From Eulemur rufifrons (Eukaryota > Chordata > Mammalia > Primates > Lemuridae): a DNA stretch of 64,000 nt. The DNA lies in assembly GCF_041146395.1 (NCBI RefSeq), contig NC_090986.1, positions 43,312,001 to 43,376,000 on the forward strand. The letters are read 5' to 3'. This document shows positions 37,973-47,851 of the stretch, one piece after another. Position 1 is the stretch's first letter. Each line of letters begins with the position of its first letter. The notes beneath the pieces were generated by a model that saw only the letters and a list, made by a program, of their open reading frames with translations, was not told the origin of the DNA and did no database searches. The position numbers and the translations under genes were made by a program.

Positions 37973-38495
37973 AACAGATACTGCTAAGACAAGATAAACT
38001 GGCAGCCACAGTTCTAATCATAGGGTCTCAGATGGGAAACTGGGGGGATTTCCTACCACATTGAGCCCACATCAGGGACTAGCCACTTTCCCATTCTCAT
38101 AACATGTGTATGGGATGCCTCCTTCTCCAGGTGATGAGCCCTTCTGAGGGCTCAGCCTCTGTTTTAGTCATTCTGGTGTCTCTTCCCTCTTCTTCCAATA
38201 ACATTCTTCCCTACCAGTGCCGAGTACAGAGTTTTGCACTCAATAAGCACTAAATAAATATCTACCGAGAGCATGAAAATGTAAAAATCAGAATTTTCTG
38301 GAGTACCCACAATCAAATGTGCTTATCAGAAAAAGAAATCACACAGATGTTTTTGTGACAAGCAGAACCCAAATTAGTCATTCATGATTTCTGCTGATCA
38401 TATTAGAATCACCTCTACTTAAAAAAAAAAAAAAATTCTCAAAATATCACTGGCTTTTTCCCACATAAGCAATACTTAAACATGAAACAAGCTTG
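37973..38495. other. No gene seen
   Basis: Single-copy-looking DNA with an A run near 38421-38434. No firm feature. Confidence 0.35.
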
Positions 38496-38499
38496 GAGA

Positions 38500-38790
38500 G
38501 GGAATAAAAGCTTCTGGCTGCAGATGATTCTTTGTCACAAACGGTTTCCTCTGAGTGAGTAGTCCTGCTGGCATTCCCTGGGAATCAGCCTTTGCCGTGG
38601 CTTGTTACCTGATGCATTGCGTGAATAGTAAGTGTGCATGACAGAGCCTCATGTGCTCACTCAGCCCAGAGGGAACATGAGCACGCGGCACTCTCTGACT
38701 CAGCAAAGAGAAGTGCTGGGTCACCCACCTACTACAGAGGAACACATTAGCTGATTCAGAAAACTCATGCTCATCACAGGAAAAAGGAGC
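38500..38790. promoter_or_regulatory. Candidate regulatory block with an AP-1/MARE site
   Basis: A repeat-free block of balanced composition holds TGACTCAGCA at 38696-38705, an AP-1 core that is also most of a MAF recognition element. It has CpGs at the 'gagcacgcggcac' just before it, and several TGA-type half sites. This fits an enhancer, but one motif match is weak evidence. Confidence 0.22.
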
Positions 38791-38911
38791 AAGTCAGCAC
38801 CAAAAAAACAAGACCCCCCTAAATTAATCATTCTCCTTTCAATCAATTTGGATATATTTGAGTCACAGCCCTATGACAACCCTATGAGATCTTTAGAAGA
38901 AAGATGAATGA

Positions 38912-39132
38912 GGCCAGGCACAGTGGCTCACACCTGTGATCCTAGCACTTTGGGAGGCCAAAGCAGGAGGATTATTTGAGGCCAGGAATTTGAGATCAGC
39001 CTGAGCAATATAGTGAGACCCTTCTCTACAAAAAAATTTCAAAACTAGCTGGGGTCTGGTGGCATGCACCTGTAGTCCCAGCTACTTAGGAGGATCACTT
39101 GAGCCCAGGAGTTTGAGGTTGCAGTGAGCTAC
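38912..39132 (+). mobile_element. AluJ-like element, left part (split by an LTR)
   Basis: ggccaggcacagtggctcac leads through the left arm and into the right arm, where 'gcagtgagctac' is interrupted. The rest of the Alu resumes at 39686. Confidence 0.88.
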
Positions 39133-39685
39133 TGAGATAGGGAATTGGCAGGCATTGCTTAACTGAGTCAGAAAGTTTCAAACCATCCTAATCAAAACAG
39201 GATATAAGTCAGGAAGTTTTCAAACTACGCTGCTCAAAGCAAGACGGGGAACAGGACAAGTTCCAACAGGTTAAAATCAAGATGGCGGAGGAATCTACCA
39301 CTTCTTGAGCTTGCAGCTTCATTATACTCTCATTACCATAAAACTTTCTGAGGAAATCTCCCACCCCCATCGTGTACCTGACACCACGACAGTTCCAGAT
39401 TGACCATATTTAGTCAAAAGGAGGGTGTCACCCTAATTCTAGGAAAACACTGCCCTTTTCTAATAAATAACATGAACATTCCTCCCTTTGTTTAGCCTAT
39501 AACTAAGCCATTGCTGGGAGAACTAGCCTCTACTCTGTCTGTAGAGCAGATCTTCTATACTTTGTCAATAAAATTTGCTTTCACTTTACACTGTCGGCTC
39601 TCTCCTGAATTCTGTCTTGTGCGAAGCCCAGGACCCACTTAGACTTCAAGTGATTACCAGCACTGGAAGTTACTTTCCTGTGACA
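39133..39685 (+). mobile_element. Solo LTR, gammaretrovirus-like (ERV1 class)
   Basis: A 553-base segment starts TG (tgagatagggaattggc) and ends CA (cctgtgaca). It has an AATAAA at 39567-39572 and, beyond it, a U5-like 'ggctctctcctgaattctgtc' and 'gcgaagcccagg', which is typical of gammaretrovirus-type LTRs. It splits an Alu, and the 4-base target is duplicated with one change (ctac at 39129-39132, ctat at 39686-39689). No internal viral genes remain, so it arose by recombination between two LTRs. I cannot name the family. Confidence 0.85.
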
Positions 39686-39752
39686 CTATGATGACACCAC
39701 TGCACTTTAGCCCAGGCAACTGAGACCTTGTCTCAAAAAAAAAAAAAAAAAG
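39686..39752 (+). mobile_element. AluJ-like element, right part
   Basis: The end of the Alu right arm, 'gatgacaccactgcactttagcccaggc', then 'gaccttgtctc' and an A tail of about 17 bases. It completes the Alu begun at 38912. Confidence 0.88.
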
Positions 39753-40210
39753 GAAGAAAGACATACGTAAATATGAATGCTAATGAGGCAAAGTGTGGGC
39801 ACAGCAGGGCAGTTGGGAGGGTCTCCGCTTTCACAAGTTATTCCTTTCTATAAAATCAGGTCAACATCTGCAACCAGGGAAATATTCTCTCTTCCTGCTA
39901 CTCTAGTCTTTTTTAAATAAAGGAGGAGGAGGATAGTATAATAGTAGTAATTGGAATAGGAAAAAGGGAGAGGAAGAGAAAGAGAATGAAAACAAGGAGG
40001 AGAAATGAATATCCCTTGCATTTGCCAAAATAAGAATTTTTGTGAAGCTCTTTGTACTGTTAATGCATCTTTATATTCCTTATATGGACACACACTTACG
40101 CCCATTTTTAACATTTTTATTGTATAAAATATGACTTCAAGTGTAGTCTATCTGCAAACGAACTACAGAAGCTGTCTAAATGCAGAAAGAATACCATGAC
40201 CACGGGAGCT
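39753..40210. other. No gene seen
   Basis: A purine-rich run (GGAGGA/GAGA type, about 39920-40005) makes an 88-codon minus frame of Ser/Pro/Leu/Tyr runs. I read it as low complexity. Confidence 0.35.
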
Positions 40211-40211
40211 G

Positions 40212-40475
40212 TGCTGTGTGGTGGTTAGGAAGTCTGGCTTTAGAATTAGATAGTCCTAGGTATCTTCAAATAGAACCTCTACAACTTACTAGATACGTGA
40301 ATTTAGATGTGCTGTCTAAGCCTAAAATGCTGTTTCCTCATTTGTTCATCAGAACTAATAATACCTATCTTACTGGATTTAATTAAAGGTCAGATGAGAT
40401 AATGTCTGTAAAAAGATTAGCAAGGATTTGGCAAGTAATCAATAAATGATAGTCATTATTATTGCTATTAACGCT
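40212..40475 (+). mobile_element. MIR SINE
   Basis: 'gtggttaggaagtctggctttagaattag', 'ctacaacttactagatacgtg', 'tgctgtttcctcatttgttc' and 'aatcaataaatgatagtcattattattgc' give an almost full-length plus MIR. Confidence 0.82.
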
Positions 40476-40484
40476 GTAGGAGCA

Positions 40485-40727
40485 GGCTGGGCCAGTGGCT
40501 CATGCCTGTAATCCCAGCACTTTGGGAGGCTGAGGCAGGAAGATTGCTTGAGGCCAGGAGTTCAAGACCAACCTGGGCAACTCAGCAAGACCCTCATCTC
40601 TACAAAAAATAAAATAATTAGCCAGGCATGGTGATGTATGCCTGTAGTCCCAACTACTCTGGAGGCTGAGGCAGGAGGATCACTTGAGCCCAGGAGTTGG
40701 AGGCTGCAGTGAGCTGTGATCACACCA
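40485..40727 (+). mobile_element. AluJ-like element, 3' truncated
   Basis: It starts ggctgggccagtggctcatg and runs to 'gctgtgatcacaccac', where it stops without the last part of the right arm or an A tail. A short word gtaggag occurs on both sides (about 40476 and 40730). Confidence 0.85.
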
Positions 40728-40928
40728 CAGTAGGAGTACTGACTCCGACTTCAGATAAGCAAGAGCAGAAAAATTCTGTACACTTGGAAACAGATTATTC
40801 TGTCTCTCTTTCCTTTTCCCTTTCTAAGTCATCAAAGCCAAGTTCTGGAAACCCGAATGGCCTACAAGTGCCATTTAGTGAGTATAATTGCTTTCTTTAT
40901 TGTAGTTATTTACAGTACCTGTAGTTTC

Positions 40929-40943
40929 ACATTTGCATTGTTT
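40929..40943 (+). repeat. Target-site duplication, 5' copy (inverted Alu)
   Basis: cacatttgcattgtt here and at 41363-41377: a perfect 15-base duplication. Confidence 0.92.
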
Positions 40944-41362
<419 letters not shown>

Positions 41363-41377
41363 CACATTTGCATTGTT
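41363..41377 (+). repeat. Target-site duplication, 3' copy (inverted Alu)
   Basis: Perfect copy of 40929-40943. Confidence 0.92.
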
Positions 41378-41695
41378 AGTAGATCTTTCAAAGTGTACCA
41401 GCCTCTAAGTTGGTTATGAAGGTTCAAAACCTTACCAGTTACCATAGTAATCCCAAAATATTCAGAAACCATGAACTACTTGTAAAAATAAAAAACATCA
41501 TAGAGAAGTGCACGTTAAGTATCCTGAAAAAAGAACATTCTATGTCACAACACCAATATTAATTCAACATGTTCACTTAAGCCAGGAAGCAACTTAATGT
41601 AATTTGAAGCCAGTGGATAACTGATGTTTACAGAGCAATAGCACGGGATGTGATCAAGACCCCCTCCCTACCCTGCTGGGGACCTTGCAGTAATA
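41378..41695. other. No gene seen
   Basis: Single-copy-looking DNA, no feature recognised. Confidence 0.35.
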
Positions 41696-41697
41696 TC

Positions 41698-41905
41698 CAG
41701 TTGAGCCTTATTATGCACCCATCATCATCCTAAGTGCTTTACATGTGTTAACTCATTTGATCCTCATAGCCATTCCATGAAATAAGTATTATTTTTAAGC
41801 CCATTTTATGGATGAGAAAACTGAGGCAGAGCAATTACTTTGCTTGCTTAAGGTTACGCAGCCAGTAAGTAAATCAGTCAGTATTCAAACCAGGTGAGGT
41901 TAAAT
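41698..41905 (-). mobile_element. MIR SINE
   Basis: 'cctaagtgctttacatgtgttaactcatttgatcctcatagcc', 'tttatggatgagaaaactgaggcagagc' and 'cagccagtaagtaaatcag' show an inverse MIR. Confidence 0.85.
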
Positions 41906-42032
41906 ACTATGTTCCTGGGATGTGTTATCATGTATAACCACTGGTGAAAGCTGTAAATGTTAAGTATAACCTGGAATTGCAGTGCTGTATTGTTTAAAAA
42001 GTTACTGTGAATCGCTAGGCAAAATATGCTAA

Positions 42033-42480
42033 TGTTAGGAGGAAAAACTTTTCCTCTACCACTTGGGTCTAATGCTGGGAGCCCGCAAATTAACTGAAAA
42101 TAGATTAACAGGACAAAAGATAAAGTTTATTTACATGTCCACATGGGAGTTTCTCATCAATGAGTAACTCACAGAATAATGCAAAATTAAGGTTTTTATA
42201 TATCAACTTAACTAAAGGGTGATTCTTAAGGCTTCCATGGGAGATTATTGAAGGTTTTATTGTGTTTTTTGAGGCTACTGGGAATGGGTAGTCTGTCTCC
42301 ATGGCACCGAATGTGAGAAACCTTGAAGATGGGTTGATGGTAGCTGGAGTTTCTGCAGGCTCTCCTTAGGCAGATAAGAGGAAGGTCAGATAAAATTTCT
42401 TTCAGCATCTTCTGTAGCACAAGTGTTTTCATTTAAAATAATCTTTATACTAACTGTGAGGGTCTCAGTGGATCCCCATA
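42033..42480 (-). mobile_element. Solo LTR (ERV1-like), minus strand
   Basis: A 448-base segment starts tgttaggaggaaaaac on the plus strand. On the minus strand it ends in CA and begins TATGGGGATCCACTGAG (TG changed to TA). A perfect 4-base duplication ctaa flanks it (42029-42032 and 42481-42484). On the minus strand AATAAA (plus tttatt, 42126-42131) is followed by a stretch with 'ctttatcttttgtcctgttaatc', as in class I retroviral LTRs. No viral genes adjoin it. Family unnamed. Confidence 0.78.
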
Positions 42481-42484
42481 CTAA

Positions 42485-43029
42485 TATAGTCATCTCTTAA
42501 GTGGGGAACAAGGAAAGCACAGATAAATTGCATTCAAACTAAATTCAGATTAGCTTTAAATAATTGGCATCAGTAATTACTGTGTTTGAAAGTCATTTTT
42601 AGATCAAACATTCTCTATATCTACAAGCAATATCATAGTAATGTAATATTCATTATAGGTAGTACTTGTCCCACAGAGGTATCAAATAAATATTTGTTGA
42701 ATGAATAAAAGAATCACTGTAAATATTAAATTATCTTATGCTGATATAAATACATGGTGGGTTCCCATATATTTGTTGCTATCACTTACTTGAAATATTA
42801 ATTTGTTTTATTTATCAATGAACATAAGAATTATGGTGAGACTTACAACTTGAAGTTTATTTAAGTAACTGGAGAAAAATCCATGTTCTCATGGACTAGA
42901 GATCAGTATTAGCCAACCATTTTCAAACCCTCATAGTTTAAATCTCACTGGCATGGTTAACGACAAGCTACCACAAGACTAGCTGTCTGTGCTAGGCCTT
43001 GGCCAAACTTCAGAGTAGATGAACTCTAG
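42485..43029. other. No gene seen
   Basis: AT-rich DNA. An L2-like 3' end ('caaataaatatttgttgaatgaataaaag', about 42680-42710) is possible. Confidence 0.35.
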
Positions 43030-43545
43030 TGTATTAGTCAGGGTTCTCCAGAGAAACAGAACTGAGATATGGATATAGATATAGATATAGATAAAGAGAT
43101 TATAAGGTGTTGATTCATACAGTAATGAAAGCTGAGAAGTCCCATCATCTGCCGTCTGCAAGCTGGAGACCCAAGAAAACCAATTGTGTAGCTATAAGGC
43201 CTGAGAGACAGAGAGGTGATAATGTAGGTTCCAGTCTGAGGCTGAAGGCCTGAAAACCAAGAGCACCAAGGGCAGGAAGAGATCAAGGTCCCAGCTCATG
43301 CAATCAGGCCGTCAGGCAGAGGGAGACTGAATCTAACCTTCCTCTGCCTTTTTCTTCTATTCAGGCCCTTAATGAATTAAATGATTCCCACCTACCTTGG
43401 GGAAGGTCGTCTGCTTTACTCAATTCACCAGTGCAAGTGCTAATCTATTCTAGAAACACCCTCATAGACACACCCAGAAATGTTTAATCAGATATCTGGG
43501 CATCCCATGGCCCAGGCAAGTTGACACATAAAATTAACCATTACA
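43030..43545 (-). mobile_element. MLT2-like ERVL LTR, inverted
   Basis: It starts tgtattagtcagggttctcc and ends 'gttgacacataaaattaaccattaca', the inverse of the LTR at 8294. It is complete from TG to CA, with a simple repeat at the usual place near one end. No internal sequence is seen next to it, so it is probably a solo LTR. A GATATA run occupies 43065-43094. Confidence 0.78.
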
Positions 43546-43814
43546 TCCACCAAACCATGCCCATGCACAGACCCTGTATCCTCAGGCCCTCTCCTCCATT
43601 TTTTTTCTTCTGCCTACCCTGACATCCTTCATGTATTCAGGGAACAGCAAGAGTTGAAACTGGTACTTCCCCTAGAAGCCTATATTTTACCAGACTTCAA
43701 ACACTTAGAAGAATGAAGCACCTCCAGGTGTATTTTACTCATTCTTATACCAACTCAGCAAATATTTGTTAAGCACATACCATGGCACAAAAATCATTCC
43801 AGGTGCTGGGAATA

Positions 43815-44165
43815 CAGTTAGCCCCCAGTAACTGTGGGTCCCACATCCATGGATTCAGCCAACCATGGATTGAAAATACTTGGGAAAACAAGAGGATGGT
43901 TTTGTCTGTACTGAACATACACAGAATTTTTTCTTGTCATTATTCCCTAAACAATACAGTATAACTATTTACACAGTATTTACTTTGTATTGGGTATCAT
44001 AAGTAATCTAGAGATGATTTAATGTATATGGGAGGATGTACCTAGATTATATGCAAATATTATGCCATTTTATATATGGGACTTAAGCATCCCCATCAGA
44101 TTTTGGTATCCAAGAGGGGTCCTGGAATCAGTACCCCTTGGATACTAAGATGCACCACTTTCCCC
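43815..44165 (+). mobile_element. MER2 (Tigger group) DNA transposon
   Basis: 'ggtcccacatccatggattcagccaacc', 'cttgtcattattccctaaacaatacagtataac', 'agtaatctagagatgatttaatg', 'tatgcaaatattatgccattttatat' and 'ggtcctggaatcag' give a nearly full MER2. It is a non-autonomous Tc1/mariner-type element with no transposase. Confidence 0.88.
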
Positions 44166-44169
44166 AGGA

Positions 44170-45209
44170 CACTCCTGTTTTCTACCTATTGTCCTAGTAC
44201 ACTGTCTGGTTTAGCATTTGTTCCAGATTTTTTCATTTATTTAAATGAAGTAATATTACTACAAGTAATGTATCATTGAAATAAGCTAGAATGGGTGTGA
44301 TAGATCTCTCATTTTGTACTTCAAGCATCTGTCATGGTCCCAGCTTGCAGTGTGTGAGCCAGATGCTCGGTGAACAGAGTTCTCACTTTGACATTTTGTG
44401 AAATCTGAAGGACAGCAGTGGTAACCCATCTCTTTTTCCTTCACCCTTTTGTGATGCAACATAACTACCACCTTGCTTTCAGGGACCACATACCATTTGC
44501 TGGCCAGTAAAGCAAAGATGCTCTGCATGAGTAGCTAAGGACAACTAACTCCTTCTTGTCCCAGGTGGGGTTGCTGCTCTGCTAGGCTTTGGTGCGCCAG
44601 CCGGTTCATCTGTGTCCTATGTCATGAGCTAAAAGAAGCACAAGGTTACCAGGTCTCCAAATGGCAGTGTCATCAAGGAATGTGAGAAATCATAGGTTAG
44701 ATATAGGTGAAATATATAAAGGAATGGAGGCTGAGTTGTCCTACCTTAAAACATATAAAAAGCGTGCATCTATTTATGTATTTTATTGTTTGATAAAGTT
44801 TTTCTAATTTTCAATAAACCCTTTTGGTAAAAATGAACTCAAAAAGGAGAGTGTATGTTAAGAAAAATTAAGATCTCAATTTCCATTTCTCAGAAAACAG
44901 TTAGTGAAGAATGTTTGTTGATACTAATGCAGAATGTTAACTGCACAAAATATATGTTGACATTAATATCCACCATGGGGGCCTAAACCGGAAGACACAA
45001 TTTGTGTTGAAAAAATATCAACATCAATTGAAAGAGTTAATAGTGAATTTAAGAGGACTATGCTCAAAGAAAATTTCACTTGTGTAGCAGATTTATTTGC
45101 ATATCATTCTATGAGGCATGACTTTTCATTTAGATCAAATGTCTGTTTTTGTAAATTAATTTTCCCATTCTTATTTCAAATGTTCTTTTATGTGTAAAAA
45201 AGAGAAGTG
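44170..45209. other. No gene seen; 5' flank of MAPRE1 retrocopy
   Basis: Single-copy-looking AT-rich DNA. No CpG island, TATA-initiator pair or exon is evident upstream of the retrocopy. The flank includes an ATG at 45210 in frame with the retrocopy. Confidence 0.4.
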
Positions 45210-45332
45210 ATGGCCAATAATGTGTTGATTTCATTAGCAAAAGAACTTTACAGGGTTTTGCGGTTTGAACGAGACGAAGACGGAACCAGAGCCGGGCGCG
45301 GGCAGTGGACACGGTTCCGCCGAGAGCCGAAG
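45210..45332 (+). other. In-frame upstream extension of the EB1 frame
   Basis: An ATG in the host flank at 45210 is in frame with the EB1 start, with no stop between. It would add 41 residues: about 14 from the flank and the rest from the parental leader. The result is a basic, Arg-rich stretch (for example [12 protein letters not shown] just before the EB1 Met). If a transcript began upstream of 45210, a 309-residue fusion form could be made. The extension is unlike EB1 and is probably fortuitous. Confidence 0.5.
45239..45252 (+). repeat. Target-site duplication, 5' copy (MAPRE1 retrocopy)
   Basis: aaaagaactttaca precedes the retrocopy leader and recurs at 47838-47851 at the end of the A tail. 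The leading A bases overlap the tail, so the certain part is 10-14 bases. The cut context (gc/aaaa) is close to the L1 endonuclease preference. Confidence 0.92.
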
Positions 45333-46139
45333 ATGGCAGTGAATGTATACTCGACATCAGTCACCAGTGATAACTTAAGTCGACATGATATGCTGGCCTG
45401 GATCAATGAGTCTCTGCAGTTGAATTTGACAAAGATCGAACAGTTGTGCTCAGGGGCTGCCTATTGTCAGTTTATGGACATGCTGTTCCCTGGCTCCATT
45501 GCTTTGAAGAAAGTGAAATTCCAAGCTAAGCTAGAACACGAGTACATTCAGAACTTCAAAATACTACAAGCGGGTTTTAAGAGGATGGGTGTTGACAAAA
45601 TAATTCCTGTGGATAAATTAGTAAAAGGAAAGTTTCAGGACAATTTTGAATTCGTTCAGTGGTTCAAGAAATTTTTTGATGCAAACTATGATGGAAAAGA
45701 CTATGACCCTGTGGCTGCCAGACAAGGTCAAGAAACTGCGGTGGCTCCCTCCCTTGTTGCTCCAGCTCTGAATAAACCGAAGAAACCTCTCAGCTCTAGC
45801 AGTGCAGCTCCACAGAGGCCCATTTCAACACAGAGAACTACTTCTACGCCTAAGGCTGGCCCCGGGGTGGTGCGGAAGAATCCCAGTGTGGGCAACGGAG
45901 ATGACGAAGCAGCCGAGTTGATGCAGCAGGTCAACGTATTGAAACTTACTGTCGAAGACTTGGAGAAAGAGAGAGATTTCTACTTCGGAAAGCTAAGGAA
46001 CATTGAATTGATTTGCCAGGAGAACGAGGGGGAAAATGACCCTGTATTGCAGAGGATCGTAGACATTCTGTATGCCACAGATGAAGGCTTTGTGATACCT
46101 GATGAAGGGGGCCCACAGGAGGAACAAGAAGAGTATTAA
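45333..46139 (+). CDS. MAPRE1: EB1 (MAPRE1) retrocopy, intact 268-codon frame
   Basis: The frame encodes a complete EB1-like protein, a microtubule plus-end tracker that recruits CAP-Gly and SxIP partners and steadies growing ends. Visible parts: N-terminal calponin-homology domain (about residues 14-116) with WINESLQL and the [17 protein letters not shown] block; a Pro/Ser/Lys-rich linker (about 130-185); a coiled coil and EB homology domain (about 187-255) with [13 protein letters not shown]; and the C-terminal EEQEEY tail that CAP-Gly domains bind. The length equals that of human EB1 (268). From memory of the human protein, differences seem confined to the linker (Ser154, Thr170-Ser171-Thr172, Ser185). 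I chose the ATG at 45333 because it is the parental start, with a purine at -3 (gaagATGg). No intron, frameshift or stop is present. Whether it is transcribed cannot be told from sequence. It is either a recent processed pseudogene or a functional retrogene. Confidence 0.88.
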
Positions 46140-47814
46140 CAGCCTGGGCTAGCAGAGCAACATCCGAATTCTTCACTCCAAATCATGTGCTTAACTGTAA
46201 AATACTCCCTTTTATTATGCTTAGAGGACTCACTGGTTTCTTTTCGTAAGCAAAAAGTACCTCTTCTTAAAGTGCACTTTGCAGAAGTTTCACTCCTTTT
46301 CCAATAAGTTTGAGTTAGGAGCTTTTACCTTGTTAGGAGAGCAGTATTAACATCTAGTTGGTTCACCTGGGGAACAGAGAGGCTGCCATGGGGCTCACCG
46401 TGTGGATGCAGGTCACACTGATCGCTGGAGAAGGTGTTCTGTAATACGCTGAGGTGGCGACCTCAGTAGAGAAATGTAAAGACTGAATTGAATTTTAAGC
46501 TAATGTGAAATCTTGGCAGAGAACATTGTAATAAATAAATGCCTTAAGAGTATTTAAAATATGCTTCCATATTTCAAAGTATAAAATATGACAGGAGATT
46601 TTATGTGTTTGACATTGTGTCTGGGAAGGAAGGGCCAGACCTCAGAACCTTTGGAAACTGCTGTCATGGGTCTTACAGGGCCGCTTGAATCCTCACAGGC
46701 CTAGGCTTTGGCCCAGAAGGAAAGTTTAGAAAAAGTTGCTCTGTAAAGCCATTTGGTGTCATTGACCAATTGCATCCCTGCTAAAAAAGCAAGAGGCATT
46801 GTTGCCTGGATGAATAGAGGGTGTTTCAGCCCTGAGATGTTAGGAGTTGAAGAGCTCGATTTTCATTGAGCATTTCTCTGACGACTTTTCTGATTATCCC
46901 TGAGATTTCTATGTATTATGCTTTTTGGGAATTGAGGTGTGTCCAGTTTTTTAATCTAACAACTACTTTTGGGGACTTGCCCACATCTCTGGGATTTGAA
47001 TGGGGTTTGTGTCCCATTTTACTGTCTTTTAGGTTTACATTTAACATGTTTCTCTTCTCTGTTCCCCTTGCCCACTGGGGACTCCTCTTTGGCTCCTTAA
47101 AGTTTGCTGCTTAGAGTTGAAAACGCAGCAGGCAGGTAATCATGCTGCAAGTTTTTTCTGGACCTCTGGCAAAGGGAGTGATCAGTGAAGGCCATCGTTA
47201 CCTTGGGCTCTGCAAGGCTGGGGTGTTTTCGGTATCTGCTGCCCACAGCTCTCCACTGTTAGCTGAATACTTTGCCAGTGCACTAATCTCTTTGGAGATA
47301 AAATTCATTAGTGTGTTACTAAATGTTAATTTTCTTTTGCAGAAAATACAGTACCATGTCTGAATTAATTATTAATATTTAAAATATTTCCTTCCTTAAC
47401 TCTCCCTCATTTTCTTTGCCCACAGCCTATTCAATCCCTTTGTTTGGCAGAATTCTGCAAAATGTGTGTCACCCACTACTGAGATTGTTCAGCCCCTGAT
47501 GTATTTGTATTGGTTTGTTTCTGGTGGTAGCTTGTCCTAAAATGTGTGTAGAAAGCAAGTATTTTATGATAAAATTGTGTAGTGCATGCTTTGTGTGGAA
47601 TTCAGAGGAAAACCCAGATTCATTGATTAACAATGCCAAAAAATGCAAGTAACTAGCCATTGTTCAAATGACAGTGGTGCTATTTCTCTTTTGTGGCCTT
47701 TTAGACTTTTGTTGCCCTAAAATTCCATTTTATTGGGAACCCATTTTCCACCTGGTCTTTCTTGACAGGGTTTTTTTCTACTTTAAACAATTTCTAAATA
47801 AAATTCTGTATTTC
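46140..47814 (+). pseudogene. MAPRE1: 3' UTR of the MAPRE1 retrocopy
   Basis: Sequence from the stop codon to the A tail continues without a recognisable break and carries no inserted repeat. It ends 13 bases after AATAAA with 'ttctgtatttc'. Open frames inside it (up to 82 codons, for example 46866-47114) are untranslated-region by-products. Confidence 0.85.
47797..47802 (+). terminator. Polyadenylation signal AATAAA
   Basis: Canonical hexamer 12 bases before the start of the encoded A tail at 47815, the right spacing for the signal used by the parental mRNA. Confidence 0.9.
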
Positions 47815-47837
<23 letters not shown>

Positions 47838-47846
<9 letters not shown>

Positions 47847-47851
47847 TTACA
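47838..47851 (+). repeat. Target-site duplication, 3' copy (MAPRE1 retrocopy)
   Basis: Second copy of aaaagaactttaca. The A bases merge with the A tail. Confidence 0.92.

Larger units (their letters stand above)
45253..47841 (+). mobile_element. MAPRE1: Full-length MAPRE1 retrocopy insertion
   Basis: A 2.6 kb intronless copy of the MAPRE1 mRNA. It comprises an 80-base GC-rich leader (45253-45332), the coding frame (45333-46139), a 1.7 kb 3' UTR, an AATAAA at 47797-47802, and a 27-base A tail (47815-47841), bounded by a 10-14 base target duplication. The parent gene is multi-exonic and should lie elsewhere, since no introns are present here. Full length and intact ends, retained CpGs in the leader and a clean A tail point to a relatively recent L1-mediated insertion in this lineage. 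Confidence 0.95.

Noticed and set aside
45728..46176. Minus-strand frames across the EB1 coding region
   Set aside because: Antisense shadows of the EB1 frame.
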